Source of the DNA: Phaseolibacter flectens ATCC 12775 | GTDB lineage: Bacteria > Pseudomonadota > Gammaproteobacteria > Enterobacterales > Enterobacteriaceae | Direction of reading: 5' to 3' | NCBI RefSeq assembly: GCF_000518745.1 | Contig: NZ_JAEE01000001.1 | Coordinates: 679,084 to 743,083, forward strand | DNA length: 64,000 nucleotides | Shown here: positions 24,457 to 36,153 of the stretch, piece by piece | Layout: every line of letters starts with the position of its first letter | Position numbering within the stretch: position 1 is the first letter of the stretch | Translations under genes and position numbers: made by a program | The notes under the pieces: generated by a model | The model's database searches: none | Seen by the model: only the letters and a program-made list of their open reading frames with translations | Told to the model about the DNA's origin: nothing

Positions 24457-25887
24457 TTATTTAATGATTAAAACTTGCCCTAACTTCACATTACTGCTTG
24501 TCATCTTGTTTTGTTTCATAATTGTGGCCGGGCTTACATGATAACGTCTCGAAATTTTGCTTAACGTGTCACCTTTAATCACCGTGTGTCGACGTACCGC
24601 TGTCGGCAGAGGACTGTCCTCCCCTTTTGTCTCGCCATCATGGCGTTTAGAGGCGGGGGCGACGACCTGATAAGCATGGTTAATAAAATAATTATGCAAC
24701 CCCTGATAGATGGCTTTCGCAATTTTATTCTGGTGGGCCTGACTGCCCAGCAATTTTTCTTCCTGCGCATTGCTGATAAAGCCAGTTTCAACCAATAAGG
24801 ATGGGATATCTGGTGAGCGAAGTACACCTAAACTGGCATGTTCTGGTAAAGCTTTATGCAATGTCGTGACCGTGCGCAGCCTTTGCAGTACTTTGGTTGC
24901 AACATCATAGCCAACTCGTTGGGAATGACCAAATTGCAGATCCAGCACCGCCTGACTCAGGTAAGGATCCATCTGCGAGTTGGCCAATAAATCCCCTGCC
25001 CCCCCTAACAATTCAGATTGCTTTTCTTTTTGTTCAAGCCAATTCGCCATTTCTGAATTTGCGCGACGATTAGATAATACCCAAACAGAGGCACCTCGCG
25101 CAGTATGATTAGGGGCTGAATCCGCGTGAATAGAGACCAAGACATTCGCATTTTCTTTACGGGCGACGTCAGAACGCCCCATTACCGAAATAAAATAATT
25201 GCCGTTTCGCGTCATCACTGCATGAAACAAAGGATCCGCATTCAGTAACCGCTGCAATTTTCGAGCAATCGCAATGGTCACATTTTTTTCTTTTAGTCCT
25301 TTTTGCCCAATCGCCCCCGGATCCTGTCCACCATGGCCCGCATCAATCGCAACGGTAATCACTGGATTACGCACAACCTTACCACCCGGATAACTGGTTG
25401 TATTACTATTGGTCACTTTTTGAGGCTGTTGTTGTTTGAAAGGATCCCGCTGACCGCTTGCTTGTGGCGTGACATTGAGAGGGGGGCTTAATGCACGAAT
25501 GCTCCCTTTTAAACGCCAAAACGTTTGGTTTTTGATCAGGACAACTTGTCCTTTCGCCGATTGATTCAAATCAAAAACCAAGCGAATACTCTGCCGGTTA
25601 AGGGGTTTACTGGTACGGATCTGCTGTAAAATATTTTTACCGCTAAATTTCAACGGTAGACCTTTCACCACCACCGATTTTTGTAAATCAAGGACTAACC
25701 GTGGTGGATTTTGTAGCATAAACCAAGAATAGCCAGGTTTATCGACGAAATTCAGTTCAACGTTCGCCACACGAGTGCCGTTATTAATATTAATATCATG
25801 CAAGGTGGCGGCATGGCTTGCTAAACAGAATAACCAGCAACTGATTAGCACAGAAACGAGGGTTCGAAAGAGAGCCACAAACTTCAT
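24457..25887 (-). CDS. amiB: N-acetylmuramoyl-L-alanine amidase AmiB
   Basis: Periplasmic zinc amidase that splits septal murein for daughter separation and is activated by EnvC in E. coli. 476 residues: signal peptide (to about 26), AMIN targeting domain (about 30-130), Amidase_3 domain with [20 protein letters not shown] and LVETGFISN, then a single C-terminal LysM ([19 protein letters not shown]). Its start overlaps the tsaE stop by 4 nt. Confidence 0.95.
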   Translation of the reverse strand: MKFVALFRTLVSVLISCWLFCLASHAATLHDININNGTRVANVELNFVDKPGYSWFMLQNPPRLVLDLQKSVVVKGLPLKFSGKNILQQIRTSKPLNRQSIRLVFDLNQSAKGQVVLIKNQTFWRLKGSIRALSPPLNVTPQASGQRDPFKQQQPQKVTNSNTTSYPGGKVVRNPVITVAIDAGHGGQDPGAIGQKGLKEKNVTIAIARKLQRLLNADPLFHAVMTRNGNYFISVMGRSDVARKENANVLVSIHADSAPNHTARGASVWVLSNRRANSEMANWLEQKEKQSELLGGAGDLLANSQMDPYLSQAVLDLQFGHSQRVGYDVATKVLQRLRTVTTLHKALPEHASLGVLRSPDIPSLLVETGFISNAQEEKLLGSQAHQNKIAKAIYQGLHNYFINHAYQVVAPASKRHDGETKGEDSPLPTAVRRHTVIKGDTLSKISRRYHVSPATIMKQNKMTSSNVKLGQVLIIK

Positions 25888-26360
25888 GCACCGACTCCAT
25901 CAGCGGTTAACTGCTGCAAAATACCGGTACCATACGCAGACAAGGCCGTCAGTACCACCAGACGACCGTGCTCCTGATAAGTCAGAGTAATACTCAGGTC
26001 TCCGTCAGGTAAGATCCCTGCTCCGCGCTGTGGCCACTCAATCAGACAAATACTGTCTTTAACAAAATAATCTCTGATCCCCATAAATTCGAGCTCTTCA
26101 GGATCAGCCAAGCGGTACAGATCAAAATGATAAATACATCGCCCTGCTAGCTGATAGGGCTCCACTAAGGTATAGGTGGGACTTTTCACATTTCCCTGAT
26201 GCCCAAGACTTTGTATAAATCCCCGACAAAAAGTGGTTTTACCTGCTCCTAGATCACCATAGAGATAAACGGTGGTTGTCTGCCGACTCAACGCCGCTAA
26301 ACGTGCAGCGAGAGTCAAGGTATCCTGCTCATGGTGTAGTTCGAGAGTCACTGTTTTCAT
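25884..26360 (-). CDS. tsaE: tRNA threonylcarbamoyladenosine biosynthesis ATPase TsaE
   Basis: P-loop protein that works with TsaB and TsaD to make t6A37. ATG at 26360 gives 158 residues (E. coli 153), with [15 protein letters not shown] as Walker A and the family block [10 protein letters not shown]. No good ribosome site is visible, and the frame stays open to 26423. The usual upstream partner nnr (yjeF) is absent, so tsaE is now first in the operon. Confidence 0.94.
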   Translation of the reverse strand: MKTVTLELHHEQDTLTLAARLAALSRQTTTVYLYGDLGAGKTTFCRGFIQSLGHQGNVKSPTYTLVEPYQLAGRCIYHFDLYRLADPEELEFMGIRDYFVKDSICLIEWPQRGAGILPDGDLSITLTYQEHGRLVVLTALSAYGTGILQQLTADGVGA

Positions 26361-27302
26361 AGTAATTGTTAAAAAATCCGGATTGGAAAGTTGATCCCGA
26401 TATCGAGTCACCTCATTCAGCAATGGCGCCTAGTGACTCATCATCCCGCTCAGAGCATATAAATAACCAATTGTTTTGATTATTAAAAAATAAAAATCCT
26501 GACTGATTTTCTGGATATTTTTTATGGTAGACGACCGATCAGGACATCTGCTCTACATAGGGGAAAATGCGGAACAAGAATACACAACTATGCGCTAAAT
26601 CCTGTGCCGATTGTTCCTTAGCAGCCTGTCAGGGCTGAAGCAGCATAATGAACAATGAAGTTGGTAATCACCTCATGTTCACTAAAATGATTCCCTCATC
26701 TGACTGCCCATACCTGAACTATCTGTATACTATCATAATCCCACAAACAGAGAGAATGCCCCTCTGCCACTTAACAGATTATTAAGCTGATCTCAACAGA
26801 TAATAGGGATTTTTAAATAAAATACTCCCTGTGTATAAAATTTCTAACAATCAAAGAGTTTCCCTCGCCTCTTCAAAAAGATAAATACGAGGATATCAAC
26901 TAAAATTGATATAAAACAATAAATTGAGAAAAAATAAAATATAAATAGCGATATAATAAAACTTTATATGCAGTGAAAAAATTGTGCATAACTCTGTTTA
27001 TAATTTTGTTAAAACGCATTAAGGTAGGGGCTAAGTAAAGTTTTTTATACTAAGACTCAGCATCGAGGGATGTGCTGAGGGGTGAACAGGCTCAATCACG
27101 ACAATGAACTCTGTTATTTTAGACTTGAAAGCATAAGAGCCAGCTTGCTATGTTATTCTTTCACGCAGTTTTTTGCAATAATTGAGCGCACCAGCACGCT
27201 GACTTCTTAGTGATACCATCGTTAAACTATTGAATTTAATGTTATTTTAAGTCAGTCATTTACTGGGAATCGTTGTTATCGCTTTCAATAATAAGGAACA
27301 AT
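26361..27302. other. Long AT-rich intergenic region where nnr and queG are expected
   Basis: About 940 bp with no convincing long gene. In E. coli this place holds nnr and queG. The second half (26790-27010) is strongly AT-rich, with runs such as ATAAAATATAAATAGCGATA, and may carry promoters for the downstream aminotransferase. A possible Cys-rich short frame is listed separately. Confidence 0.6.
26567..26638 (+). CDS. Possible 23-residue cysteine-rich peptide
   Basis: ATG at 26567 preceded closely by AGGGG gives a 23-residue frame starting MRNKNTQLCAKSC, with four cysteines (9, 13, 16, 21). It could be a chance frame or the decayed end of the lost queG, whose family has Cys-rich iron-sulfur motifs. 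I cannot assign a function. Confidence 0.2.
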   Translation: MRNKNTQLCAKSCADCSLAACQG

Positions 27303-28166
27303 ATGAGTAATAACCAAATCATCTGGGTTGCAGACCAATGGTCTAAGCAGGATAGCCCCACAACAGGTATCACTGACCATTGTACGTGGATGGCCTCGAG
27401 TGTTTTTGATGGTGCTCGTTCAGTTCGGGGCTATCTTCCCGATCTAGCAGCACACTGTCAGCGAGCGATCCGTTCAGCCAAGGTGATGGGCATGGAGCCC
27501 AAGCACACTGATCAAGCGATTCTTCATCTCATCAAGCAGGGCTTGGATCAGCTTTCTCATCATACTGATTATTATATTAAAATTTTATTTTTTTGCCCCG
27601 GCGGCTTCCTGCAACCCGATCCAGCCAGCACGACCTTAGCGATCCATATTTTTGAAGCACCGATCCCAGAAGATAGCGGCTTTTCTGCCACAATGAGTCC
27701 GTTCCAACGGCCTGATGCATTGCAGGCTCCCACCGAAGCTAAAGCATCCTGCCTTTACCCGAACAGTCAAAGGGCATTGCGAGAAGCAAATGCTCGGGGA
27801 TTCAGTAATGCCATCATGTCTGATTCCCAAGGTAATATTGCTGAATTTACGACTTCAAATTTATGGATTGTCAAAAATGGGATCGCGCTGACACCGGTTC
27901 CCAACGGTACCTTTCTCAATGGCATCACCCGCCAGCGATTAATTAAACTGTTTAAACAAGAAGGAATTGCGGTAGAAGAACGCACATTGAACAAGGACGA
28001 TGTCCTGAATGCAGATGAGATTTTCAGTACTGGAAATTTAGGCAAAGTCCTGCATTGCAATCGGATTGAGGCGAGATCCCTAGAAAGGGGCCCGATTACC
28101 GCACGCGCTCGTGAACTCTACCACACTTTTACGTTGCAATCAGAACGTCTCGATTCAGCTAAATAG
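27303..28166 (+). CDS. Class IV (branched-chain-type) PLP aminotransferase
   Basis: 287-residue fold-type IV aminotransferase related to IlvE/D-amino-acid transaminase. The likely PLP lysine lies in PTEAKASCLYPNSQRALREA and the cofactor loop in NIAEFTTSNLWIV. The C-terminal STGNLGKVLHCNRIE is the usual substrate-side loop. ATG at 27303 with AAGGAA 4 nt upstream is preferred over TTG at 27273. The gene is not part of this block in E. coli and has no biosynthetic neighbours, so the substrate cannot be fixed; acquired or relocated gene is likely. Confidence 0.8.
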   Translation: MSNNQIIWVADQWSKQDSPTTGITDHCTWMASSVFDGARSVRGYLPDLAAHCQRAIRSAKVMGMEPKHTDQAILHLIKQGLDQLSHHTDYYIKILFFCPGGFLQPDPASTTLAIHIFEAPIPEDSGFSATMSPFQRPDALQAPTEAKASCLYPNSQRALREANARGFSNAIMSDSQGNIAEFTTSNLWIVKNGIALTPVPNGTFLNGITRQRLIKLFKQEGIAVEERTLNKDDVLNADEIFSTGNLGKVLHCNRIEARSLERGPITARARELYHTFTLQSERLDSAK

Positions 28167-28528
28167 TACCGATTAGCAACTTATATTCACATTGCTCTTT
28201 ACGTGGGAAGGTCGATTTTTACTTTCCCACCTTGATCAAAAACCCCGACCCCGTACGTCGCTCACATTGAGGCTCCCCCCCACACAGTGAAATGACTTTC
28301 ATTAAGTTATTCCTCACCTATTCATTTGAGTAAAGCCTTTACTTTACCTGACCCTCCGGATGAGTCCCTAAAATGAGACGCCATGACATACCCATCAAAA
28401 CGACCTACAGGTAAATAAGAGTCAGGCAATAAAACTAGGAGTCTATATCTGCGCTGACATACAGATGAGTAAGTGAATGGATATGTGGATGAGTGGTTGC
28501 GTGCTTGGGTTATTGATTGGGGAAGAAT
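28167..28528. other. Intergenic region between the aminotransferase and tRNA-Gly genes
   Basis: No gene seen. GTGGGAA (near 28205) and TTCCCAC (near 28225) form a 7-bp hairpin about 40 nt after the aminotransferase stop and may terminate it. Confidence 0.4.
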
Positions 28529-28604
<76 letters not shown>

Positions 28605-28643
28605 AGGGCGTTGTGCTGTTATGACTTAATTGTATATCAAATT

Positions 28644-28719
<76 letters not shown>

Positions 28720-28755
28720 AGTGTTGTGCTGTTATGACTGATTGTATGTCAAATT

Positions 28756-28831
<76 letters not shown>

Positions 28832-28869
28832 ACCTGAAACGGCAATTTATTCTCCGTCATGGGGAGCGA

Positions 28870-28897
28870 ATTATACGAGGATAATTGCTTTTCGCAA
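28870..28897 (-). promoter_or_regulatory. Promoter of the tRNA-Gly operon
   Basis: Minus-strand TTGCGA (28892-28897) and perfect TATAAT (28870-28875) with a 16-nt spacer, 38 nt before the first tRNA, between it and the orn stop. A GC-rich stretch (CGCTCCCC) follows the -10, as expected for a stringently controlled promoter. Confidence 0.75.
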
Positions 28898-28974
28898 GCC
28901 CCTAGACCACGTTTTTTTTATTATCCGCTCACAATTGATGATTTTGAACTCAACTTGGTTAAAACACAGACAAA

Positions 28975-29523
28975 TTACAGCCTTAAAAAGTGTGTGCGAT
29001 ACCATGTCAGTTCCTTAATTGATTCCCGGATGTCATCCAACGCCTGGTGCGTGCCTTTTTTTACAAATCCCTCCATCACCTCAGGCCGCCAGCGTCGAGC
29101 TAACTCTTTTAATGTACTGACATCAAGATAACGATAATGAAACCAAGCTTCGAGTAATGGCATATATTTATACAAAAATCGGCGATCTTGGCCCACACTA
29201 TTACCACAAATGGGTGAGCAGCCCTGTGGCACCCATTGCTTTAAAAAGTCCAGCGTGGCCTGTTCTGCTGATGCCTCATTCCAAACACTGCTTATTACGC
29301 GCTCAACTAGGCCGCTATGGGTGTGGGTCGTGGTATTCCACTCATCCATCATCGCTAACTGTGTGGCCGTTTGATGAATCGCTAAGACTGGCCCTTCTGC
29401 TAAAATATGCAGATCTTTATCCGTGACGATGGTGGCAATTTCAATAATACGATCCTTTTCGGGATCAAGACCGGTCATTTCGAGATCGATCCAAATTAAA
29501 TTATTCTCACTACAACTCGCCAT
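28975..29523 (-). CDS. orn: Oligoribonuclease
   Basis: DEDDh 3'-5' exonuclease that degrades dinucleotides, the last step of RNA turnover. ATG at 29523 with GAGGAG 6 nt upstream gives 182 residues (E. coli 181). The active-site blocks [24 protein letters not shown] and [11 protein letters not shown] are intact. The frame is open up to 29673 but that part overlaps the divergent rsgA leader. The tRNA-Gly cluster follows. Confidence 0.97.
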   Translation of the reverse strand: MASCSENNLIWIDLEMTGLDPEKDRIIEIATIVTDKDLHILAEGPVLAIHQTATQLAMMDEWNTTTHTHSGLVERVISSVWNEASAEQATLDFLKQWVPQGCSPICGNSVGQDRRFLYKYMPLLEAWFHYRYLDVSTLKELARRWRPEVMEGFVKKGTHQALDDIRESIKELTWYRTHFLRL

Positions 29524-29624
29524 GAAAGCTCCTCTGTTGCTAAAATCGATATTTTCTCGGTAATTCAGTGTATCATACGGGTTTTGCCCTGCTGGGCGAA
29601 GCTTGGCAACGCGAGCGAGGATCT

Positions 29625-30674
29625 GTGAGCAAAACGAAATTATCAAAAGGTCAGCGCCGTCGGGTTGATGCAAACCATCAACGTCGACTTAAGCACTCGT
29701 CCTCTACAGCGCCTGCTGATGATAGCCTGTTTGGTGAACCGATAGAAGGCCGAGTCATCAGTCGCTTGGGAATGCATGCAGACATCGAGGATGCTAACGG
29801 TCATATTATTCGCTGCAATCTGCGACGCACTCTCAGCTCGCTGGTAACTGGTGATCATGTCATTTGGCGTGCCCCTATGAGTGGTGTAGGCAAAGGCATT
29901 GTTGAGGCGGTACACCCGCGCAGTTCGGTACTGACCCGTCCCGATTTCTACGATGGTGTCAAACCGATTGCAGCAAATATTGATCAGATTATTATCGTTT
30001 CTGCGATATTACCCGAGCTGTCACTCAATATTATTGATCGCTATCTGGTTGCTAGTGAAACCCTTGAGATCCGTCCCTTATTAGTCTTAAATAAAATCGA
30101 TTTACTGGACGATAAGACTAAAATACGGATAGATACACAGATGAATATCTACCGGAATATCGGCTATGACGTACTGATGGTATCGAATAACCTACAACAA
30201 GGGCTCGCACCATTGCAACAGGCTTTGACCGATCGGATCAGTATTTTCGCGGGTCAATCTGGGGTGGGTAAATCAAGTCTACTTAATCAGCTGCTGGGCT
30301 TAGATATTAATCAGCAACAACCCATTTTAACCAATGATGTCTCTGATAACTCAGGCCTTGGCCAGCATACTACCACCGCATCGCGCCTTTACCATTTTCC
30401 CGACGGGGGCGATGTGATTGACTCACCAGGTGTGCGTGAATTTGGCCTATGGCATCTGTCGCCCCAACAGGTCACCCAAGGATTTATCGAATTCCGTCAT
30501 TATCTTGGTTGCTGTAAATTCCGAGATTGTAAACACGGTGAGGATCCGGGATGCGCAATCAGAAAAGCCGTTACTGAAGGAAAAATCGCGCCTGAGCGTT
30601 ATGACAGCTACCATCGCATACTCGAGAGTATGAGTCAGGTTAAAGTTAGAAAAAATATTGGGATAGAAAAATAG
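29625..30674 (+). CDS. rsgA: Small ribosomal subunit biogenesis GTPase RsgA
   Basis: Circularly permuted GTPase acting late in 30S maturation. Start GTG at 29625 is set by GAGG 6 nt upstream and by the product [14 protein letters not shown], which aligns with E. coli MSKNKLSKGQ. This gives 349 residues. Order: basic N-terminal tail, OB domain, G4 NKIDLLD, G1 [10 protein letters not shown]3 DSPGV, then a zinc-binding C-terminal domain with CKFRDCKH. Divergent from orn, followed by psd. Confidence 0.96.
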   Translation: MSKTKLSKGQRRRVDANHQRRLKHSSSTAPADDSLFGEPIEGRVISRLGMHADIEDANGHIIRCNLRRTLSSLVTGDHVIWRAPMSGVGKGIVEAVHPRSSVLTRPDFYDGVKPIAANIDQIIIVSAILPELSLNIIDRYLVASETLEIRPLLVLNKIDLLDDKTKIRIDTQMNIYRNIGYDVLMVSNNLQQGLAPLQQALTDRISIFAGQSGVGKSSLLNQLLGLDINQQQPILTNDVSDNSGLGQHTTTASRLYHFPDGGDVIDSPGVREFGLWHLSPQQVTQGFIEFRHYLGCCKFRDCKHGEDPGCAIRKAVTEGKIAPERYDSYHRILESMSQVKVRKNIGIEK

Positions 30675-30755
30675 TCGTTATCCCATCACAACGTAATACT
30701 ATCCCGTTCAGTGTCAATCTGGCGGTCGGTTTATAAAAGTAGTTTGGAGGCCTGT

Positions 30756-31664
30756 GTGCTTGAACGTATAAAACTTGCTATTAATGCAATCCTACCTAAA
30801 AAACATCTCACCGAACTTGCTGGTTGGGGTGCAAATCGCCAAGGTGGCTGGTTAACTAAAGCTGTCATTGATATTTTTGTTTGGTATTACAAAGTCGATA
30901 TGAGCGAAGCTCGCTATCCTGACACCGCCCACTACAAAACGTTTAATGAGTTTTTTACCCGACCATTAAAAGAAGGCGCGAGAGTCATTGACGGAGATAT
31001 CGCCACCGTGATCCAACCCGCTGATGGAGCCATCAGTCAAGCTGGTGCGATTGATCAAAGCCAGATTTTCCAAGCGAAAGGACGTCATTACTCGTTGGAG
31101 GCCTTACTGGCTGGCGATGAGAATAGAGCAAATAGCTTTATTAATGGCCAATTTATTACTACCTATCTGGCACCTCGTGATTATCATCGCGTCCACATGC
31201 CTTGTGACGCACTGCTGACCGAAATGGTCTATGTACCTGGTGATCTGTATTCCGTTAATCCCCTCACCGCACAGAATATTAACAATCTGTTTGCCCGTAA
31301 TGAACGTGTTATTTGTTACTTTGATACTGAATTTGGACCTATGGCACAAATTCTGGTCGGCGCAACCATTGTGGGCAGCATTGAAACCAGTTGGGCAGGA
31401 ACGATTAATCCGACTCGAGAGGGGGTAATTCGCCGCTGGCGCTACCCTGCGCGCAATGAAAGTGGTGCGTTACTGTTACAAAAAGGGCAAGAAATGGGAC
31501 GCTTTAAGCTCGGTTCCACAGTGATCAATCTGTTTACGCACGATAAAATTTCACTGTGCAATACACTGACAGCCGGTACAATCACTCGTTTGGGGCAGCC
31601 CCTTGCTACAAGCCTGACGCCTGATACCGTCCCCAACTCGACCCCAGAAAAGCCCCCAGTCTAG
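30756..31664 (+). CDS. psd: Phosphatidylserine decarboxylase proenzyme
   Basis: Makes phosphatidylethanolamine at the inner membrane. The proenzyme self-cleaves at LGST: with the GTG start at 30756 the cleavage serine is residue 254, the same as in E. coli. TGGAGG 5 nt before the GTG supports this start (302 residues); the longer frame to 30711 lacks support. The C-terminal tail is about 20 residues shorter than in E. coli. It lies 13 nt before mscM, in an rsgA-psd-mscM unit. Confidence 0.96.
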   Translation: MLERIKLAINAILPKKHLTELAGWGANRQGGWLTKAVIDIFVWYYKVDMSEARYPDTAHYKTFNEFFTRPLKEGARVIDGDIATVIQPADGAISQAGAIDQSQIFQAKGRHYSLEALLAGDENRANSFINGQFITTYLAPRDYHRVHMPCDALLTEMVYVPGDLYSVNPLTAQNINNLFARNERVICYFDTEFGPMAQILVGATIVGSIETSWAGTINPTREGVIRRWRYPARNESGALLLQKGQEMGRFKLGSTVINLFTHDKISLCNTLTAGTITRLGQPLATSLTPDTVPNSTPEKPPV

Positions 31665-31676
31665 TAGGAGAGTTTT

Positions 31677-34600
31677 GTGCGCTGCCTTATTTTTTGGTTA
31701 CTTCTTTTCGTCTCATCCTTGATCCACCTTGCTCAGGCAGTCCCTGATGCCAATATTATCCGTCAAAATCTAGAAGAGACAAAAAATAATGGCAGCCTTG
31801 ATGCCACGATAAAATCCGCCACGCTGCATCATTTGCAAAATAGCTTGGATTTAATAAATAGACGCGATAAGTCCATTGAAAACGCGAAAAAATACAAACA
31901 AATTATTGATGATTTTCCTAAACTGTCAGCCAGCTTACGCCGACAGATCACCCCACAGCAAAATATAGAAAAAAGCCCAGCCAGTAATTTATCGAAAACC
32001 CAAATTGAACAGGAGCTGTTGCAAACCAGTAGACAAATTTTAGAAGAAAACCAAAGATTACAACAACAACAGGATATGAGCCGTGAAATCAGTGAATCGT
32101 TGATCCTATTGCCGCAACAACTGACCCTCGCCAGACAAGCGTTATACGAAAGTAATCGCCGACTGCAATCTCAAAAAACGGCGACAACACAGATCGAGCA
32201 GGCAAAACAGTGGGTCATTGAAGCTCAAAAAGAGGCTGATAAGGCCAAAGTTGAAGAGCTCGAGCTGGCACAGCTTTCTGCTAATAATCGTCAAGAGCTG
32301 GCAAAATTACAGGCGAATTTTTCTCAACAGCATCTGACCCAATTGGATGATTATGCCCAAAATTTAAGAAATAAGCTGAATGATTTGCGGCAAAATGAGG
32401 CGCAGCAAGCCCTCGAACAAACACTGCAAGCTGAACAAACTAGCCAAAATCTGCCTGAAAATATCACGCATCAGTTAAATATAAACCGCGATTTATCGGC
32501 AGTACTTAATGAACAAGCCACTCAGATGGCTGAAATTGCTAACCAACAACGCCTCATTAGTAATCAGATTTTGGTGGTACATCAAGCGATGACGACCCTT
32601 AACGAGCAGTCACAGTGGTTGGATGCCTCCCCCTTACTGGGAGAGGCGTTACGCGCTCAAATTGCCCGTTTGCCTGATCCACCGCCGATCAGAAAAATAG
32701 ACAACCAAATAGGTGAACTGCGAGTACAGCGACTGCAATATGAAGAACAACTCAACCGCCTAAGCGCAGAGCAAGGACATTGGCTAGATGCAGAAAACTT
32801 GACCAAAGAACAGCATGATTTGCTGGCCAATCAACTGAAGATCCAACAGAAACTGTACAATTCGATCCTTTCCGGCTCCGATTCTTTGATCTTAGAAATC
32901 GCCAAGCTGAAAGTCGCGAATACTCAGTTAGAAAACAGCCTGACCGAAGTCAGAGAGGCCGCTCACCGTTATCTGTTTTGGAGTGCAGATATTAATCCTG
33001 TTACCGTGCATTATCCGGTTCAAGTACTCAAAGACCTCTTTCGTCTGTTGTCGTTGGATACACTCGGTCAACTCAGTAAAGCGCTGATCATGGTGATAAC
33101 CAGCAAAGAGTCTCTGCCGCCTGTCTTGGGCGCGTTGTTGCTGGTGGTGATAAGTATCAGTTCCCGTCGTCACTATCATGAATTTCAGCTTAGGGCTTCA
33201 CAGCGAATAGGTAAAGTCACTCAGGATAGTTTTACCTTAACGTTACGCTGTGTCATATGGTCTATTTTGGTTGCCTCACCGATCCCCGTATTATGGGCAG
33301 CCTTAGGCTATGGCCTACAAACTGCTTGGCAGTGGCCAACCGCCGTTGCCATTGGCGATGGGATCACCGCGACTCTGCCACTTCTCTGGGTTTTTATGAT
33401 AAGTGCCTCTTTTGCCGCAAATAACGGATTATTTATCGCCCATTTCCGCTGGCCTGCGGCAAAAGTCGCACAAGTGATGCGCTATTATTCACTCAGTGTT
33501 GGGGTGATTATTCCACTGATCATGTTACTCAACTCACTCGATAATTTCGATGATAGGCAGTTTGTTTCATCACTTGGCCGCTTATGTTTTGTGCTTATTT
33601 GTATCGCGCTTACCCTGGTCACCAATACATTAAGGCGCACGGGGTTACCACTTTATTACGATAGGCAAGGTAGCAGCGATAATCTGATTAATCGGCTGCT
33701 ATGGGATTTCATGCTTGCCATCCCTCCCATCGCCGCCATTGCCTCCTGCCTTGGATACCTCGCAACCTCGCAGGTTCTCTTGGCAAGGATGGAAACGTCC
33801 ATGGCAATTTGGTTTGTTTTATTGGTCGCTTACCATATTATTCGCCGCTGGATGCTGATCCAACGGCGTAGGATCGAATTTGACCGAGCACGTCAGAAAC
33901 GTGCGGAGAGATTGACCATCCGCTCCCGCTATGCTCAGGATGAAGAATGGCAAAATTCCCCAGAAAACAGCGAACTGGTTGATGAACCCGTGGTCGATCT
34001 GGACGCGATCAGCGCACAATCCTTAAGGTTGGTTCGCTCATTATTGGCTTTGATCGCCCTGATCTCTTTAATCGTGCTCTGGTCAGAGTTGAATTCAGCT
34101 TTTGCTTTTCTCGAAAATATTCCCCTGTGGGATGTCAGTACCACAACCCAAGGCGTAGAAAGCACGGAGTCCATTAAGCTTGGACCTGTACTGATTGCAA
34201 TTCTGGTCTTGATTATTACCCTACAGTTGGTGAGAAACATGCCAGCATTACTGGAATTAGCCATTTTACAGCATTTAAGCCTGACACCCGGCACGGGTTA
34301 TGCGATCACCACGCTGACCAAATACATTTTAATGATCATTGGTATCATCGTCGGCCTCACGATGTTAGGTATTGGCTGGGCAAAGTTACAGTTTGTGGTT
34401 ACAGCATTAGGATTGGGGTTAGGTTTTGGTTTACAGCAAATTTTTGCTAATTTCGTGTCCGGTCTGATTATTCTTTTTGAAAAACCAATACGAATCGGCG
34501 ATACGGTGACGATCCGCAGCCTGACAGGGACGGTCTCAAAAATCAATATCCGAGCAACGACCATCACTGATTGGGACAGAAAAGAAATTATCGTTCCTAA

Positions 34601-34994
34601 TCAGGCATTTATAACTGAACAATTTGTAAACTGGTCACTTTCTGATTCGATCACACGGGTCGTATTAAATATCCCTGTGCCTGCCCATGTCAGCAGCGAA
34701 TTAGCAACGAATCTGCTACGTAAAGCCGCATCAAAATGTCAGCATGTACTAAATAATCCCGCACCAGAGGTTTATCTGGTTGAATTAAATCAAGGTATTC
34801 AGTTATTCGAGTTGAGGCTGTTTGCCGCAGAAATGGGTCATCGGATGCCATTAAGAAATGATATTCATAAACTGATTTTACAAGAGTTTGCCGAGAATAA
34901 CATTGAAATGCCCTATCCTCCGATGCAAGTTCGATTGGAACATATCGGTAAAAAAAGTGCCCAGTCAGTGCATTATCAGAGTGGCGAGATCTAA
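31677..34994 (+). CDS. mscM: Miniconductance mechanosensitive channel MscM
   Basis: 1105 residues (E. coli YjeP about 1107). It has a signal peptide, a long periplasmic Gln/Glu/Leu-rich coiled-coil region (to about residue 470), many membrane segments, and the C-terminal MscS pore and beta domain with GLGLGFGLQQIFANFVSG and FEKPIRIGDTVTI. It opens on membrane tension to release solutes on osmotic downshock. Start GTG at 31677 with TAGGAGAG in front. Confidence 0.95.
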   Translation: MRCLIFWLLLFVSSLIHLAQAVPDANIIRQNLEETKNNGSLDATIKSATLHHLQNSLDLINRRDKSIENAKKYKQIIDDFPKLSASLRRQITPQQNIEKSPASNLSKTQIEQELLQTSRQILEENQRLQQQQDMSREISESLILLPQQLTLARQALYESNRRLQSQKTATTQIEQAKQWVIEAQKEADKAKVEELELAQLSANNRQELAKLQANFSQQHLTQLDDYAQNLRNKLNDLRQNEAQQALEQTLQAEQTSQNLPENITHQLNINRDLSAVLNEQATQMAEIANQQRLISNQILVVHQAMTTLNEQSQWLDASPLLGEALRAQIARLPDPPPIRKIDNQIGELRVQRLQYEEQLNRLSAEQGHWLDAENLTKEQHDLLANQLKIQQKLYNSILSGSDSLILEIAKLKVANTQLENSLTEVREAAHRYLFWSADINPVTVHYPVQVLKDLFRLLSLDTLGQLSKALIMVITSKESLPPVLGALLLVVISISSRRHYHEFQLRASQRIGKVTQDSFTLTLRCVIWSILVASPIPVLWAALGYGLQTAWQWPTAVAIGDGITATLPLLWVFMISASFAANNGLFIAHFRWPAAKVAQVMRYYSLSVGVIIPLIMLLNSLDNFDDRQFVSSLGRLCFVLICIALTLVTNTLRRTGLPLYYDRQGSSDNLINRLLWDFMLAIPPIAAIASCLGYLATSQVLLARMETSMAIWFVLLVAYHIIRRWMLIQRRRIEFDRARQKRAERLTIRSRYAQDEEWQNSPENSELVDEPVVDLDAISAQSLRLVRSLLALIALISLIVLWSELNSAFAFLENIPLWDVSTTTQGVESTESIKLGPVLIAILVLIITLQLVRNMPALLELAILQHLSLTPGTGYAITTLTKYILMIIGIIVGLTMLGIGWAKLQFVVTALGLGLGFGLQQIFANFVSGLIILFEKPIRIGDTVTIRSLTGTVSKINIRATTITDWDRKEIIVPNQAFITEQFVNWSLSDSITRVVLNIPVPAHVSSELATNLLRKAASKCQHVLNNPAPEVYLVELNQGIQLFELRLFAAEMGHRMPLRNDIHKLILQEFAENNIEMPYPPMQVRLEHIGKKSAQSVHYQSGEI

Positions 34995-35050
34995 ATTGGT
35001 GTTCCTTCTGCCCTGCGCTTAATTAACTTTTAGGGCAGAAGGTTATGGCA

Positions 35051-36028
35051 TCAGCAGCGCTGTACCGGAAAAGCGATGACCTCACTCAATGTCTCCGCTT
35101 TTAATGCCAGCATAATCAGGCGATCAACCCCCAGAGCCACGCCAGAACACGCTGGCATGCCCTGCTCGAGTGCAGCAAGTAAATACTCATCCACAGGCTG
35201 AACAGGCAGCCCTTTTGACGCACGTTTCCGATTATCCTGTTCAAAACGCAGGCGTTGTTCTTGGCTATCCGTTAACTCTCTAAAACCATTCGCCAGTTCA
35301 ATACCTCGGAAATACACTTCAAATCGTTCAGCAACGCGATGATCCTCAGTGCTGATCTCTGCTAAAGCGGCCTGAGAGGCAGGAAAATGATAAATAAACA
35401 CCGGTTTTTCTTGACCAATAACAGGCTCGACACCCAACATAAACAACAGTTGCAATAAAGTATCCCTGTCTTCTTCTCGCTGTGCGAGCTCAGCAACATC
35501 TAATTTTTCTGCTACTGCGAGTAACTCTTCTTTTTCAGCGCTGAGCGGATCCACCCCAAGATGACGAATAAACGCTTGCTGATAAGAGAGGGTCTCAGCA
35601 CTGTCACACTCTAAGATCTCTTGCAACAAATCATCGACTTCGTTCATAAGACGATACATATCATAATGCGGGCGGTACCATTCTAGCATGGTGAACTCTG
35701 GATTATGATAACGACCAGCTTCTTCATTCCTAAAGCTACGCCCCATCTGATAAATGGGACCACTGCCTGCCGCTAATAACCGCTTCATATGGTATTCAGG
35801 GCTCGTCATTAACCAGAGATCAATACCATTGGCCGCACCAGGACCGACAAATTGGGTCTGAAAAGGCACGAGATGGACGTCTGTTACTGTCGCCTGACTC
35901 ATCGCGGGAGTTTCTACCTCGAGGATCCCTCTATCAGCAAAGAAACGTCGCACACTGGCCAATAACTCTGCACGTTTTAATAAATTCTCAATGGGTGCAG
36001 AGGGCTGCCAGTCGGCATTATCATTCAT
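35051..36028 (-). CDS. epmA: EF-P (R)-beta-lysine ligase EpmA
   Basis: LysRS-like class II enzyme that attaches (R)-beta-lysine to Lys34 of EF-P. ATG at 36028 with GGAG upstream gives 325 residues, exactly the E. coli length. Class II motifs are visible: [24 protein letters not shown] and GVALGVDRL. No tRNA anticodon-binding domain is present, as in the family. In E. coli the frd operon and ampC lie between epmA and efp; here only about 250 bp. Confidence 0.96.
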   Translation of the reverse strand: MNDNADWQPSAPIENLLKRAELLASVRRFFADRGILEVETPAMSQATVTDVHLVPFQTQFVGPGAANGIDLWLMTSPEYHMKRLLAAGSGPIYQMGRSFRNEEAGRYHNPEFTMLEWYRPHYDMYRLMNEVDDLLQEILECDSAETLSYQQAFIRHLGVDPLSAEKEELLAVAEKLDVAELAQREEDRDTLLQLLFMLGVEPVIGQEKPVFIYHFPASQAALAEISTEDHRVAERFEVYFRGIELANGFRELTDSQEQRLRFEQDNRKRASKGLPVQPVDEYLLAALEQGMPACSGVALGVDRLIMLALKAETLSEVIAFPVQRC

Positions 36029-36115
36029 ACAGCTAAACTCCATAGACACCGATTCGGTTGCGCCGTGTATTCAGATCCTGTTCACATAACCAGTTTCATC
36101 ATCACTAAAAGGAGA

Positions 36116-36153
36116 TACCCCATCGGAACCTCAGTGTTCCGATCGTTGGGGTA
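36116..36153 (-). terminator. efp terminator-like hairpin
   Basis: TACCCCA (36116-36122) and TGGGGTA (36147-36153), plus TCGGAAC (36123-36129) and GTTCCGA (36136-36142), form a two-part stem with one 4-nt bulge. On the minus strand TCTCCTTTT follows. It lies between efp and epmA. Confidence 0.6.
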
